64,000 nucleotides of DNA from Pseudomonas sp. GM21 (GTDB lineage: Bacteria > Pseudomonadota > Gammaproteobacteria > Pseudomonadales > Pseudomonadaceae): assembly GCF_000282215.1 (NCBI RefSeq), contig NZ_AKJS01000075.1:1-64000 (forward strand). The letters are read 5' to 3'. Shown piece after piece: positions 31,433-41,176 of this stretch. The position numbers and the translations under genes were made by a program. A model generated the notes under the pieces. That model was not told where the DNA came from. It did no database searches and worked only from the letters and a program-made list of their open reading frames with translations. Every line of letters starts with the position of its first letter. Position 1 is the stretch's first letter.

Positions 31433-31966
31433 ATGACGATGTCGGCCCGCCTCGCACTCCTGTTCTTCGCAGCGCTGCTCAGCGCCTGCGCCAGCCGCCC
31501 CCCGCCAGCCCCGGTGGTTCGCGCGCCCATTATCTTCGGTAACCCGCAGTCCTTTTCCCCCGAGGCAGAAGATGTGCTGTTCCGCGCGCTCGGCCTGGTG
31601 GGGACGCCGTATCGGTGGGGTGGCAACACGCCGGATTCGGGCTTCGATTGCAGCGGGTTGATCGGCTACGTCTACCGTGATGTTGCCGGCATTTCCCTGC
31701 CGCGTACAACGCGCGAGATGATCAGCATGCAAGCCGCCAATGTGGGCAAGGAAGGCCTGCAAACCGGTGACCTGATTTTCTTCGCCACCAATGGCGGCTC
31801 TCAGGTCAGCCATGCGGGGATTTACGTCGGTGAAGGTCGCTTCGTGCATGCGCCCGCGACGGGCGGCACGGTGAAGCTCGACAGCCTGTCCAAAGCCTAT
31901 TGGCAGAGGGCATACCTAAGCGCCAAGCGCGTTCTGCGCTCCGAGCATCTCGCACGCAATCCTTAG
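31433..31966 (+). CDS. NlpC/P60 family lipoprotein (second)
   Basis: A 177-residue paralogue of the preceding lipoprotein, with lipobox LLSAC and a Pro-rich linker. The catalytic domain has GFDCSGLIGYVYRD and QVSHAGIYVGEGRFVHAP. The shared blocks LPR(S/T)TREM and DL(L/I)FFATNG point to tandem duplication followed by divergence. It lies behind a terminator, so it probably has its own promoter. ATG 31433 or 31439 are both possible. Confidence 0.9.
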   Translation: MTMSARLALLFFAALLSACASRPPPAPVVRAPIIFGNPQSFSPEAEDVLFRALGLVGTPYRWGGNTPDSGFDCSGLIGYVYRDVAGISLPRTTREMISMQAANVGKEGLQTGDLIFFATNGGSQVSHAGIYVGEGRFVHAPATGGTVKLDSLSKAYWQRAYLSAKRVLRSEHLARNP

Positions 31967-31981
31967 TAAGGCGCCGAATCC

Positions 31982-32081
31982 TGCAGGAGTGAGACCGGCT
32001 TGCCGGCGTTAGCGTTGGATCTGCGACATCAATGTTGACTGACAAACCGCTATCGCCGGCAAGCCGGTCTCGCTCCCACAA
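31982..32081. repeat. Paired inverted REP
   Basis: GGAGTGAGACCGGCTTGCCG and its inverse CGGCAAGCCGGTCTCGCTCC flank a spacer between convergent genes. Confidence 0.85.
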
Positions 32082-32089
32082 GAGGGCAA

Positions 32090-33403
32090 TTATTTGGCTG
32101 CGGACACGCGCCACACCTTGTTCCCCACATCATCCGCCACCAGCAAGCCACCCTGCTGATCGATCAGCACGCCCACCGGCCGGCCCCTGGCCTCTTCGTC
32201 TTCGTTGAGAAAACCCGTCAGTACATCCACTGGTTGCCCGATCGGTTTGCCGCCCGAAAACGGCACGAAAATGACTTTGTAGCCACTGTGCGGTTTACGG
32301 TTCCACGAGCCGTGCTGGCCGATGAAAGCGCCTTCCTTGAATTGCGCAGGCAAGGTGTTGCCTTCAGCGAACGTCAGGCCCAGTGATGCCGTGTGCGGAC
32401 CCACTGCGTAGTCAGGCTTGATGGCCTTGGCCACCAGGTCCGGATTTTGCGGCTCGACGCGAATGTCGACGTGTTGACCGTAGTAGCTGAATGGCCAGCC
32501 ATAGAACCCGCCATCCTTGACCGAGGTGATGTAATCCGGGACCAGGTCGCTGCCGATTTCGTCCCGCTCGTTGACCGCCGTCCACAACGCACCACTGCGG
32601 GGCTCCCAGGCCAAGCCGTTGGGATTGCGAATCCCCGAAGCGAATATCCGGTGATTGCCGGTGGCGCGGTCCACTTCCCAGATCGCCGCGCGGCCTTCTT
32701 CCTGGTCCATTCCGTTTTCACCGACGTTGCTGTTGGAACCGACTGTGACGTACAGCTTGCTGCCGTCCTTGCTGGCGATGACGTTTTTGGTCCAGTGATG
32801 ATTCAGCGTGCCCCCCGGCAGATCAATCACTTTGATCGGCGGCGACTTGATCGCCGTGGCACCGCTTTCATAGTGGAAACGCAACAAGCGGTCGGTGTCG
32901 GCCACGTACAGGTCATTGCCGACCAGCGTCATGCCAAAGGGTGAATTGAGGTTTTCCAGAAACACCGTACGGGTTTCAGCGATGCCGTCGTGGTTCGTGT
33001 CACGCAGCAATGTGATGCGGTTAGGGCTGGGGACTGCGGCACCGGCGCGGCCCATGGCTTTACCCATGACCCAGCCCCGAATGCCTTTGCCGTCATCGGG
33101 TTTGGGTGGTGCACTGGTTTCGGCCACCAGCACGTCGCCGTTGGGCAGCACATAGAGCCAGCGCGGGTGATCGAGGCCTTCAGCAAAGGCCGCCACTTGT
33201 GTCCCAGCGGCAGCGGTGGGTTTCGCACCGTCCGGCCAGCCGATCGCCGGGGCGATGTTCACCGTCGGGATCAGGGTTTTATTAGGTTCGGGCAACTTGG
33301 GTGACGGGCCGGTGCCGTCGGAGACTTGCAGGCGGGAGGTTTCACCACAGGCGGCGAGCCCTCCGGCGAGCACAATGGCGATAACGAGCGGGGACTTGCG
33401 CAT
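32090..33403 (-). CDS. Sorbosone dehydrogenase family (PQQ-type beta-propeller) lipoprotein
   Basis: A 437-residue exported lipoprotein (signal ending LAGGLAACG) with a soluble glucose/sorbosone-dehydrogenase beta-propeller. Blades show [55 protein letters not shown], and [16 protein letters not shown]. Homologues oxidise aldoses with PQQ; the substrate here is unknown. It stands alone. Confidence 0.88.
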   Translation of the reverse strand: MRKSPLVIAIVLAGGLAACGETSRLQVSDGTGPSPKLPEPNKTLIPTVNIAPAIGWPDGAKPTAAAGTQVAAFAEGLDHPRWLYVLPNGDVLVAETSAPPKPDDGKGIRGWVMGKAMGRAGAAVPSPNRITLLRDTNHDGIAETRTVFLENLNSPFGMTLVGNDLYVADTDRLLRFHYESGATAIKSPPIKVIDLPGGTLNHHWTKNVIASKDGSKLYVTVGSNSNVGENGMDQEEGRAAIWEVDRATGNHRIFASGIRNPNGLAWEPRSGALWTAVNERDEIGSDLVPDYITSVKDGGFYGWPFSYYGQHVDIRVEPQNPDLVAKAIKPDYAVGPHTASLGLTFAEGNTLPAQFKEGAFIGQHGSWNRKPHSGYKVIFVPFSGGKPIGQPVDVLTGFLNEDEEARGRPVGVLIDQQGGLLVADDVGNKVWRVSAAK

Positions 33404-33470
33404 GCGGGTCTTCCCTATGAATGCAGTGTCTTATTCATAGAGAAGAATAGTGGCGCGATGGTTCAACCAC

Positions 33471-34055
33471 TTAGCCGCGAGCTTCCTTGAACAAGACGGC
33501 GATGCCTGGGTGATAGTTACCGGCTTCGTTACGCAACTTGCGGTAGGCGTAAGGGAAATACCAGGCTACCGCACAGCAGTGCTCCTTTTGCAGGTCGTCG
33601 ACCATGTCCTGGAGTTCTTCCGGGGTCGCACTCTGCTGGGCTTTTTGCGGGGCAACAAACAGGCAGCCAAGTTTCAGGTCGCTGGCGTAGCTGATGCGCT
33701 TGGCCTCGCCGGTTATGTCTTGCAACGCCTGCGTCAGGTTCAGGCGGTTGACCTTGGGCCAGCGTTGAGTGGCCTGAAGGTAGGCGCGTTCTTCGGCGGT
33801 CGCGATAAACAGGTCGGCGCGGGCGTTGCGCTCGTCTTCTTCAATCTGTTTGCGCGTGGGAGTGTTTTGCAGTGTGACCATTTCCGCCATGTACGCCGCG
33901 GTAGAGAGCAAGCCAAGGTTGGCCTTTTCGTCATGCCAGTAGGGCGCTTCGTTATCGCCGCGAATCGCGTTGTAGCGGTCGATACAGTCAAACCAGCGTT
34001 CCAGCACCGGTCGCAGGAATTCCAGCTTCGGATTGCTGATAATCATGCCTTGCAT
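33471..34055 (-). CDS. Unrecognised protein facing the cobalamin riboswitch
   Basis: A 194-residue soluble protein, no signal or transmembrane segment: MQGMIISNPKLEFLRPVLER, then a charged region with KANLGLLSTAAYMAEMVTLQ and a C-terminal AVAWYFPYAYRKLRNEAGNY. I do not recognise a family. Start ATG at 34055 has AGGGTG 8 bp upstream; a frame extending to 34127 lacks one. It is divergent from the cob operon, so its promoter shares the region with the riboswitch. Confidence 0.75.
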   Translation of the reverse strand: MQGMIISNPKLEFLRPVLERWFDCIDRYNAIRGDNEAPYWHDEKANLGLLSTAAYMAEMVTLQNTPTRKQIEEDERNARADLFIATAEERAYLQATQRWPKVNRLNLTQALQDITGEAKRISYASDLKLGCLFVAPQKAQQSATPEELQDMVDDLQKEHCCAVAWYFPYAYRKLRNEAGNYHPGIAVLFKEARG

Positions 34056-34225
34056 GTTGCTCACCCTTGTAATTGTGTATTTGTTGGGTTGTGGCTCTTT
34101 GATATCACTGCTGGCTGTGCGCTGCAAGATTGGCGTCAGTAAATTGATCGGCGGCAGTATATCGCTAGCCGCGGCTTTGTCTTCATTTGACGCTCCACCC
34201 CCAACCCTCTAACCTTCGCGGCTTG

Positions 34226-34435
34226 TTTCAGGTGCTCTGTGGCAGTGGCCGACAGAGTGAAACAGGGAAGCCGGTGAGTGGCTATCGTCAAATGACGAAT
34301 CCTCACGATCCCGGCGCTGCCCCCGCAACGGTAAATGAGTGAAGACTGCGCCTTGAGCCACTGTGTCGAGAAATGACATGGGAAGGCGTGCAGTCCGGCC
34401 GAACGCCGCTCATGAGCCCGGAGACCGGCCTGATT
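34226..34435 (+). promoter_or_regulatory. Cobalamin (B12) riboswitch
   Basis: Hallmarks in order: AAACAGGGAAGCCGGTGAGT, GCTGCCCCCGCAACGGTAA, CATGGGAAGGCG, and the B12 box AGCCCGGAGACCGGCC at 34415-34430. It lies about 95 nt before cobO in the same direction, so adenosylcobalamin binding should repress the cob operon. The expression platform between the B12 box and cobO is not clear; no strong terminator is seen, which favours translational control. Confidence 0.93.
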
Positions 34436-34528
34436 CATCCAGCGGCATCACGGTGGGCGATGCCAGGCTTCTTGCCGTCTATTCTTGTGCCTGCCCGCCG
34501 TTATCCAGCCTCAACGGAGAGCTCCCCC

Positions 34529-35140
34529 ATGACCGATACCCCTGATCGTGACGAACGTCATTTGGCGCGCATGCAGCGCAAAAAAGCCGTGATCGACGAA
34601 CGCATCGCCAATTCCCCGAATGAATGCGGCTTGCTGCTGGTGCTGACCGGAAACGGCAAAGGCAAAAGCAGTTCGGCGTTCGGCATGCTCGCCCGGTCCA
34701 TGGGCCACGGCATGCAGTGCGGTGTGGTGCAATTCATCAAGGGCCGCAACAGCACCGGCGAAGAACTGTTTTTCCGTCGCTTCCCGGAGCAAGTGCGTTT
34801 CCATGTCATGGGCGAAGGCTTCACTTGGGAAACCCAGGACCGCCAACGTGACATCGCCGCCGCCGAAGCCGCCTGGGCAGTGTCCCGTGAATTGCTCAGC
34901 GATCCGTCCGTCGGCCTGGTGGTGCTGGATGAATTGAACATCGCCCTCAAACACGGCTACCTCGATCTCGATCAGGTGCTCAGCGATTTGCAGGCGCGCC
35001 CGCCCATGCAGCACGTTGTAGTGACCGGTCGCGGCGCCAAGCCGGAAATGATCGAATTGGCCGACACCGTCACTGAAATGGGCGTGATCAAGCACGCGTT
35101 CCAGGCCGGGATCAAAGCGCAAAAAGGCGTCGAGCTGTGA
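34529..35140 (+). CDS. cobO: Corrinoid adenosyltransferase (CobO/BtuR type)
   Basis: ATP:co(I)rrinoid adenosyltransferase, 203 residues; adds the 5'-deoxyadenosyl group. The P-loop TGNGKGKSSSAFGM, VVQFIKGRNSTGEE and VLDELNIALKHGYLD are typical of the CobA/CobO/BtuR family. GGAG lies 9 bp upstream of ATG 34529; the longer open frame enters the riboswitch and is rejected. It overlaps cobB by 4 nt. Confidence 0.95.
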   Translation: MTDTPDRDERHLARMQRKKAVIDERIANSPNECGLLLVLTGNGKGKSSSAFGMLARSMGHGMQCGVVQFIKGRNSTGEELFFRRFPEQVRFHVMGEGFTWETQDRQRDIAAAEAAWAVSRELLSDPSVGLVVLDELNIALKHGYLDLDQVLSDLQARPPMQHVVVTGRGAKPEMIELADTVTEMGVIKHAFQAGIKAQKGVEL

Positions 35141-36519
35141 ATCAACCACGTCATTGCCCGGCGGTACTGATTGCCGCGCCGGCTTCCGGTCAGGGCAAGA
35201 CCACCGTCACCGCCGCGCTGGCCCGTTTGCATCGCAATCAGGGGCGCAAGGTGCGTGTGTTCAAATGCGGGCCGGACTTTCTCGACCCGATGATTCTCGA
35301 GCGTGCCAGCGGTGCGCCGGTGTATCAGTTGGATATGTGGATGGTCGGCGAGCAGGAAAGTCGCCGACTGTTGTGGGAAGCGGCCGCTGATGCGGACCTG
35401 ATCCTCATCGAAGGTGTCATGGGGCTGTTCGACGGCACGCCGTCCAGCGCCGACCTGGCGCGGCACTTTGGCGTGCCGGTGCTTGCGGTGATTGACGGCA
35501 CCGCCATGGCCCAGACCTTTGGTGCATTGGCGTTGGGCTTGGCGAAGTATCAGCCGGACTTGCCGTTTGCCGGCGTGCTGGCCAACCGTGTGGGCACCTT
35601 GAGGCACGCGCAATTGCTCGAAGGCAGTTTGACCGAAGGTTTGCGCTGGTACGGTGCTTTGTCGCGGGAAACCGGGATCGAATTGCCGAGTCGGCATTTA
35701 GGACTGGTCCAGGCCAGTGAGTTGAATGATCTCGATCTGCGTCTTGATGCGGCGGCCGATGCGTTGGCCGGCAGTTGTGAAGTGGCATTGCCGCCGGCGG
35801 TAGAATTTGCAGCCCCGGATGTGATCGCTGCCGAACCGTTGCTCGGTGGTGTGCGAATTGCTGTGGCCCGTGATGAAGCGTTCGCGTTCACCTACGGCGC
35901 GAGCCTGGATTTGCTGCGAGCCATGGGCGCCGAGCTGTCGTTTTTTTCACCGATCCGTGACAGCGAATTACCGGCAGCCGACAGCCTTTATCTACCAGGC
36001 GGTTATCCGGAATTGCACCATGTGGCGCTGTCACAAAACACCTCGATGCTGAATGCGATTCGCGGACATCATGCGGCGGGCAAACCGCTGTTGGCTGAAT
36101 GTGGCGGCATGTTGTATTTGCTCGATTCGTTGACTGATGTCGAGGGCATTCGCGCCGAACTGGCGGGTTTGCTCAAAGGCGATGCGGTGATGCAAAAGCG
36201 TCTGGCGGCGTTGGCCCTGCAAGCGGTCGAACTGCCGGAAGGTGCGTTGCGCGGGCACACGTATCACCATTCGCTGACCAGTACCGAACTTGAACCGATT
36301 GCGCGGGGCCTGAGCCCGAATGGCGGGCGGGGGGCGGAGGCGGTTTATCGTGAGGGGCGGATGACGGCTTCCTATGTGCACTTTTATTTTCCGTCCAATC
36401 CCGCCGCTGTAGCCGCGTTGTTTGTGCCTGACCTTGAGGCCGCCATCGCGAGCAGGCTCGCTCCCACAATGGATCATCTAACCTCTGTGGGAGCGAGCTT
36501 GCTCGCGAAGAGGCCATGA
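35137..36519 (+). CDS. cobB: Cobyrinate a,c-diamide synthase
   Basis: Glutamine amidotransferase of 460 residues that amidates the a and c side chains of cobyrinate. The N-terminal dethiobiotin-synthetase fold has APASGQGKTTV; the C-terminal GATase-like domain has KPLLAECGGMLYLL with the catalytic Cys. GTG start at 35137 overlaps the cobO stop. The last roughly 25 residues, beginning AAIASRLAPTMDH, are encoded by a REP pair and are not homologous sequence; the family normally ends about there. The stop overlaps bluB. Confidence 0.95.
   Translation: MNQPRHCPAVLIAAPASGQGKTTVTAALARLHRNQGRKVRVFKCGPDFLDPMILERASGAPVYQLDMWMVGEQESRRLLWEAAADADLILIEGVMGLFDGTPSSADLARHFGVPVLAVIDGTAMAQTFGALALGLAKYQPDLPFAGVLANRVGTLRHAQLLEGSLTEGLRWYGALSRETGIELPSRHLGLVQASELNDLDLRLDAAADALAGSCEVALPPAVEFAAPDVIAAEPLLGGVRIAVARDEAFAFTYGASLDLLRAMGAELSFFSPIRDSELPAADSLYLPGGYPELHHVALSQNTSMLNAIRGHHAAGKPLLAECGGMLYLLDSLTDVEGIRAELAGLLKGDAVMQKRLAALALQAVELPEGALRGHTYHHSLTSTELEPIARGLSPNGGRGAEAVYREGRMTASYVHFYFPSNPAAVAALFVPDLEAAIASRLAPTMDHLTSVGASLLAKRP
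36442..36515. repeat. REP pair inside the 3' end of cobB
   Basis: GCCATCGCGAGCAGGCTCGC and TCCCACA at the left, with the inverse TGTGGGAGCGAGCTTGCTCG and CGAAGAGG at the right, lie in frame before the cobB stop. Palindrome orientation matches REPs at 51352, 58706 and 40516. Confidence 0.9.
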
Positions 36520-37166
36520 GCGACAACGCTTTCTCCGAAGCCGAACGCGCGGCAGTCTATCGAGCCATCGCCGAACGCCGCGACATGCGTCATTTCAGCG
36601 GCGGTACCGTCGAGCCCGAATTATTGCGGCGCCTGCTCGAAGCCGCGCATCAAGCGCCGAGTGTCGGCCTGATGCAGCCCTGGCGCTTCATCCGCATCAG
36701 TGATCGAGTCCTGCGCGGCAAGATCCAGTCGCTGGTTGAAGAAGAACGCATCCGCACCGCTGAAGCGCTCGGCGAGCGCACCGACGAATTCATGAAGCTC
36801 AAGGTCGAAGGCATCAACGACTGCGCGGAAGTGATGGTCGCGGCGCTGATGGAAGATCGCGAGCGTCACATCTTCGGCCGTCGCACCTTGCCGGAAATGG
36901 ACATGGCCTCGTTGTCCTGTGCGATCCAGAACCTGTGGCTGGCCTCGCGCGTCGAAGGGCTGGGCATGGGCTGGGTTTCGCTGTTCGAGCCGCAAGCGTT
37001 GGCGGACCTGCTGGGTTTACCACTCGGGGCCAAGCCGTTGGCGATTCTTTGCCTGGGGCCGGTCAAGGCATTCTATCCAGCACCGATGCTGGTACTCGAA
37101 GGCTGGGCGCAAGCGCGTCCGCTCAGTGAGTTGCTGTATGAAAATTATTGGGGAGTGAGTCAATGA
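36516..37166 (+). CDS. bluB: 5,6-dimethylbenzimidazole synthase
   Basis: Nitroreductase-fold enzyme of 216 residues that converts FMNH2 and O2 to the lower ligand of B12. The N-terminal FMN-binding [33 protein letters not shown] and the C-terminal [18 protein letters not shown] segment match BluB. ATG overlaps the cobB stop (ATGA), and the stop overlaps cobD. Its presence indicates aerobic DMB synthesis. Confidence 0.93.
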   Translation: MSDNAFSEAERAAVYRAIAERRDMRHFSGGTVEPELLRRLLEAAHQAPSVGLMQPWRFIRISDRVLRGKIQSLVEEERIRTAEALGERTDEFMKLKVEGINDCAEVMVAALMEDRERHIFGRRTLPEMDMASLSCAIQNLWLASRVEGLGMGWVSLFEPQALADLLGLPLGAKPLAILCLGPVKAFYPAPMLVLEGWAQARPLSELLYENYWGVSQ

Positions 37167-38071
37167 GTGTGGCGTTATTGAGTGTCGCCGCAGTTGCGCT
37201 GGACGCGCTGCTGGGTGAGCCCAAACGCTGGCATCCGCTGGTGGAGTTCGGCCGTTTTGCCGAGCGCATCGAGCAACGTTTCAACGGCGGTGGTCGCGGC
37301 TGGCGCAGCCATGGCGTTACCGCGTGGGTTCTTACAGTGCTGCCGCTGACCTTGCTTGCCACGGCATTGTCCTGGGCGCCTTATGTGGGCTGGGTCGTCG
37401 AGATTCTCGCGCTGTACTGCGCCCTCGGCATGCGCAGCCTCGGTGAGCACGTCGAGCCGGTGGCCAAGGCGCTGCGCAGTGATGATCTGGAAGAAGCGCG
37501 CACGCGTGTGGGCTATCTGGTCAGTCGCCAGACCAGTGAACTGGATAAAACCGAAGTCGCCCGTGCGGCCACCGAATCAGTGCTGGAGAACGGCAGCGAT
37601 GCGGTGTTTGCCGCGCTGTTCTGGTTTGCCGTGGCGGGGGCGCCCGGTGTGGTGCTCTACCGATTGAGCAACACACTGGATGCGATGTGGGGTTATCGCA
37701 ACGAACGCTTCGAACGATTCGGCTGGGCGGCGGCGAAAATCGACGACGTCCTGAACTACATTCCCGCACGCTTGGTGGCGTTGACCTACGCGCTGCTGGG
37801 AAAAACCCGTCTGGCGTTGAAATGCTGGCGCACCCAAGGCCCCACCTGGGACAGCCCGAATGCCGGCCCGGTGATGGCGGCGGGCGCAGGTGCATTGGGC
37901 GTCGAGTTGGGCGGGGCGGCGATTTATCACGGTGAATTGCATCAACGTCCACAACTGGGCGAAGGCGTGCCGGCGGATGCCGATTCCATTGACCGTGGCT
38001 GGCAATTGGTTCAACGCGGGGTATGGTTATGGTTGCTGATTCTCTGCGTGGGAGCTGAAATCTATGCTTGA
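37163..38071 (+). CDS. cobD: Adenosylcobinamide-phosphate synthase (CbiB/CobD type)
   Basis: Integral membrane protein of 302 residues that attaches the aminopropanol arm to adenosylcobyrate. Starts [20 protein letters not shown], with the family signatures [36 protein letters not shown] and VNYIPAR-like [14 protein letters not shown] 37163 lies in the bluB stop; an extension to 37148 is unnecessary. The stop overlaps cobC. Confidence 0.93.
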   Translation: MSVALLSVAAVALDALLGEPKRWHPLVEFGRFAERIEQRFNGGGRGWRSHGVTAWVLTVLPLTLLATALSWAPYVGWVVEILALYCALGMRSLGEHVEPVAKALRSDDLEEARTRVGYLVSRQTSELDKTEVARAATESVLENGSDAVFAALFWFAVAGAPGVVLYRLSNTLDAMWGYRNERFERFGWAAAKIDDVLNYIPARLVALTYALLGKTRLALKCWRTQGPTWDSPNAGPVMAAGAGALGVELGGAAIYHGELHQRPQLGEGVPADADSIDRGWQLVQRGVWLWLLILCVGAEIYA

Positions 38072-39056
38072 GCACGGTGGCCGATTGCGCAAGGCGGCGC
38101 GCGAATATGGTATCGCCGAAGCCGATTGGCTCGACTTGTCCAGCGGCTTGGCGCCCTGGCCATTTCCGGTTCCGGACATCCCGCTCCGTGCCTGGGCACG
38201 CTTGCCGGAAACCGGAGACGGCCTGGAGCAGGCGGCCTGCGACTATTACAGCGCGGCTCAAGTGCTGCCGGTGGCCGGATCGCAAATGGCCATCCAGCTA
38301 CTCCCGCGTTTACGGCGTGCCGGCAAGGTCGGTGTGCTGTCGCCGTGCTACGCCGAACATGCCGAAGCCTGGCGACGCTGTGGCTACATCGTGCGTGAGG
38401 TGCTGGAGCAGGAAGTCGATTTCTTTATCGACAGCCTCGACGTGCTGGTGGTGGTCAACCCGAACAACCCGACCGGCCTGAGCCTGACCCCGAGTCGTCT
38501 GCTCGATTGGCACACCCGACTGGCCTCCCGTGGTGGCTGGCTGGTGGTGGACGAGGCGTTTATGGACAACACGCCGCAGTTGAGTGTGGCGCCGTTTACC
38601 CATCAGGTCGGCTTGATTGTGTTGCGTTCGTTCGGCAAGTTTTTCGGTCTGGCCGGTGTGCGGCTGGGGTTCGTGCTGGCGGAACGCAAACTGCTCAACT
38701 TGCTCGCCGAGCAAGTCGGGCCGTGGGCGGTCAGCGGGCCGACCCGTGTGATTGGCCAGGCCTGTCTGCTGGACACCGAGGGTCACGCCCGCCAGCGCCA
38801 GCGCAGCGAAGAAGCCAGCGAGCGTCTGGCACGACTGCTTGAGCAGTTCGGTTTCAAGCCGCAGGGCGGATGCGCCTTGTTCCAATGGCTGATCACCGAG
38901 CAAGCGGAGCGATTGCATGTGTTCATGGCTCGGCAGGGTATTTTGCTGCGCTTGTTCCCACACAACAGCAGCCTTCGCTTTGGCTTGCCTGCCGACGAAG
39001 CGGACTGGACACGCTTGGCCCAAGCCTTTGAAACCTACACCAAGGAAGCCCAATGA
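38064..39056 (+). CDS. cobC: Threonine-phosphate decarboxylase / CobC-type aminotransferase
   Basis: PLP enzyme of 330 residues, class I/II aminotransferase fold, making (R)-1-amino-2-propanol phosphate for the corrin arm. N-terminal [17 protein letters not shown], then [12 protein letters not shown], and the PLP lysine in [16 protein letters not shown] are intact. ATG 38064 overlaps cobD by 8 nt. The assignment to cobalamin synthesis is secure from context. Confidence 0.92.
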   Translation: MLEHGGRLRKAAREYGIAEADWLDLSSGLAPWPFPVPDIPLRAWARLPETGDGLEQAACDYYSAAQVLPVAGSQMAIQLLPRLRRAGKVGVLSPCYAEHAEAWRRCGYIVREVLEQEVDFFIDSLDVLVVVNPNNPTGLSLTPSRLLDWHTRLASRGGWLVVDEAFMDNTPQLSVAPFTHQVGLIVLRSFGKFFGLAGVRLGFVLAERKLLNLLAEQVGPWAVSGPTRVIGQACLLDTEGHARQRQRSEEASERLARLLEQFGFKPQGGCALFQWLITEQAERLHVFMARQGILLRLFPHNSSLRFGLPADEADWTRLAQAFETYTKEAQ

Positions 39057-40504
39057 CCACGTTAATGGTGCAGGGCACCACGTCTGACGCCGGTAAAAGC
39101 ACACTGGTGACGGCGCTGTGTCGTTGGGTGGTGCGCCAGGGCGTGCGCGTCGTGCCGTTCAAGCCGCAGAACATGGCGCTCAACAGCGCGGTAACCGCTG
39201 ACGGTGGTGAAATCGGTCGGGCTCAAGCGGTGCAGGCCCAGGCCGCCAATCTTGAACCGCACACCGACATGAACCCGGTGCTGCTCAAACCCAACAGCGA
39301 CACCGGCGCCCAGGTGATCATTCATGGTCGCGCGGTCACGACCATGAACGCCGTCGCCTATCACGACTACAAAACCATCGCCATGCAAGCGGTACTGGCC
39401 TCCCACGAGCGCTTGAGTGCGGCGTATCCGGTGGTGATGGTCGAAGGTGCGGGCTCGCCAGCCGAGATCAATCTGCGAGCCGGCGACATCGCCAACATGG
39501 GCTTTGCCGAAGCGGTGGATTGCCCGGTGGTGCTGATTGCCGACATCAATCGCGGCGGTGTTTTCGCGCATCTGGTGGGCACGCTGGAGTTGCTGTCGCC
39601 GACCGAACAGGCGCGGATCAAGGGCTTCATCATCAATCGTTTTCGTGGCGACCTCGCCTTGCTGCAGCCCGGCCTCGACTGGCTCGAAGAGCGCACCGGC
39701 AAACCGGTGATCGGTGTTCTGCCGTACGTGATGGACCTGCACCTGGAAGCCGAAGACGGCATCGATCAGCGCCAGGCCGACAAGGCCGACCAGGTACTCA
39801 AAGTGCTGGTGCCGGTATTGCCGCGCATCAGCAACCACACCGACTTCGATCCACTGCGCCTGCATCCGCAAGTGGACCTGCAATTCGTCGGCCCCGGCCA
39901 GTCGATTCCGCCGGCCGACCTGATCATCCTGCCCGGCTCGAAAAGCGTGCGCAGTGACCTCGCTTTTTTGCGGGCCAATGGCTGGGATTCGGCGATCAGT
40001 CGCCATCTGCGCTATGGCGGCAAAGTGCTGGGGATTTGCGGTGGTTTGCAAATGCTCGGTGAACAGGTACATGACCCGTTGGGTCTGGAAGGTGCACCGG
40101 GTTCCAGCGCTGGTCTGGGGTTGCTGGCGTTCGAAACGCAGCTCGAAGAAGAGAAGCAGTTGCGCAATGTGCGCGGTCGTCTGGCTCTGGAAGATGCCGC
40201 CGTCAGCGGCTATGAAATCCATGCGGGCGTGACCTCCGGGCCGGCACTGGAAAACGCCGCCGTGCAGCTGGACGATGGTCGCTGCGATGGTGCGCAAAGT
40301 GTGGATGGGCAGATATTCGGCACTTATCTGCATGGTCTGTTCGAGTCGCCGGCGGCGTGCAGTGCGCTGCTGCGCTGGGCGGGGTTGCAGGCGGTGCAGG
40401 AGGTCGATTACCACGCATTGCGCGAGCGCGATATCGAGCGGCTGGCGGATTTGGTGGAGCAGCATTTGGATACGCGGCTGTTGCGTCAGCTCTGCGGGAT
40501 ATAG
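39053..40504 (+). CDS. cobQ: Cobyric acid synthase
   Basis: Adenosylcobyrinate a,c-diamide amidotransferase, 483 residues; amidates side chains b, d, e and g. N-terminal [18 protein letters not shown] (P-loop) and [12 protein letters not shown], and a C-terminal triad GATase with [18 protein letters not shown] overlap with cobC. A 150-bp gap with a REP pair follows before cobU. Confidence 0.95.
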   Translation: MTTLMVQGTTSDAGKSTLVTALCRWVVRQGVRVVPFKPQNMALNSAVTADGGEIGRAQAVQAQAANLEPHTDMNPVLLKPNSDTGAQVIIHGRAVTTMNAVAYHDYKTIAMQAVLASHERLSAAYPVVMVEGAGSPAEINLRAGDIANMGFAEAVDCPVVLIADINRGGVFAHLVGTLELLSPTEQARIKGFIINRFRGDLALLQPGLDWLEERTGKPVIGVLPYVMDLHLEAEDGIDQRQADKADQVLKVLVPVLPRISNHTDFDPLRLHPQVDLQFVGPGQSIPPADLIILPGSKSVRSDLAFLRANGWDSAISRHLRYGGKVLGICGGLQMLGEQVHDPLGLEGAPGSSAGLGLLAFETQLEEEKQLRNVRGRLALEDAAVSGYEIHAGVTSGPALENAAVQLDDGRCDGAQSVDGQIFGTYLHGLFESPAACSALLRWAGLQAVQEVDYHALRERDIERLADLVEQHLDTRLLRQLCGI

Positions 40505-40515
40505 GGTGGTTTTGC

Positions 40516-40620
40516 TGGCCTCTTCGCGAGCAAGCCCGCTCCCACATTTGATCGGCGTTGAACACAAAATCCATGTTCACTGGAGATCTAATGTTGGAGC
40601 GGGCTTGCTCGCGAAGGCGG
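40516..40620. repeat. Paired inverted REP between cobQ and cobU
   Basis: TCTTCGCGAGCAAGCCCGCT and the inverse AGCGGGCTTGCTCGCGAAGG surround a spacer with CCATGTTC. Lies within the presumed cob transcript and is the only sizeable gap in it. Confidence 0.88.
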
Positions 40621-40654
40621 CAGTCGCCTCACCGATGATTTTAAGGAATAAACC

Positions 40655-41176
40655 ATGCTGCAACTCATCCTCGGCGGCGCCCGCTCCGGCAAAAGTCGTT
40701 TGGCGGAAAAACTCGCCACCGATAGCCAATTGGCCGTGACCTACATTGCCACCAGCCAACCACTGGACGGTGAAATGAATGATCGCGTCGCCCATCACCG
40801 TGCCCGGCGTCCCGCCGAATGGGCATTGATCGAAGAACCGGTCGAGCTCGCCCGTGTCCTGCGCGAAACCGCCCGTGCCAACCGTTGCCTGCTGGTGGAT
40901 TGCCTGACGCTGTGGATGACCAATCTGCTGATGCTCGACGACGCCGAACGCCTCAGCGCCGAACGCGAAGCGCTGTTGGGCTGCCTGGCCTCGTTGCCGG
41001 GTGAAATCATTTTTGTCAGCAACGAGACCGGAATGGGTGTCGTGCCGCTCGGCGAATTGACTCGCCGCTACGTCGATGAAGCCGGTTGGCTGCATCAAGC
41101 GCTGGCCGTGCGTTGCCAGCGTGTCGTCTTGACGGTCGCTGGCCTGCCCCTGACTTTGAAAGGAACTGCGTCATGA
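40655..41176 (+). CDS. cobU: Adenosylcobinamide kinase / guanylyltransferase
   Basis: Bifunctional enzyme of 173 residues (CobU, called CobP in some schemes) that phosphorylates adenosylcobinamide and transfers GMP. P-loop [28 protein letters not shown] and [11 protein letters not shown] match. AAGGAAT precedes the ATG. It overlaps cobT by 4 nt. Confidence 0.95.
   Translation: MLQLILGGARSGKSRLAEKLATDSQLAVTYIATSQPLDGEMNDRVAHHRARRPAEWALIEEPVELARVLRETARANRCLLVDCLTLWMTNLLMLDDAERLSAEREALLGCLASLPGEIIFVSNETGMGVVPLGELTRRYVDEAGWLHQALAVRCQRVVLTVAGLPLTLKGTAS

Noticed and set aside
34373..34528. Upstream extension of cobO
   Set aside because: The extra residues come from the riboswitch aptamer; the ATG at 34529 has the ribosome-binding site.
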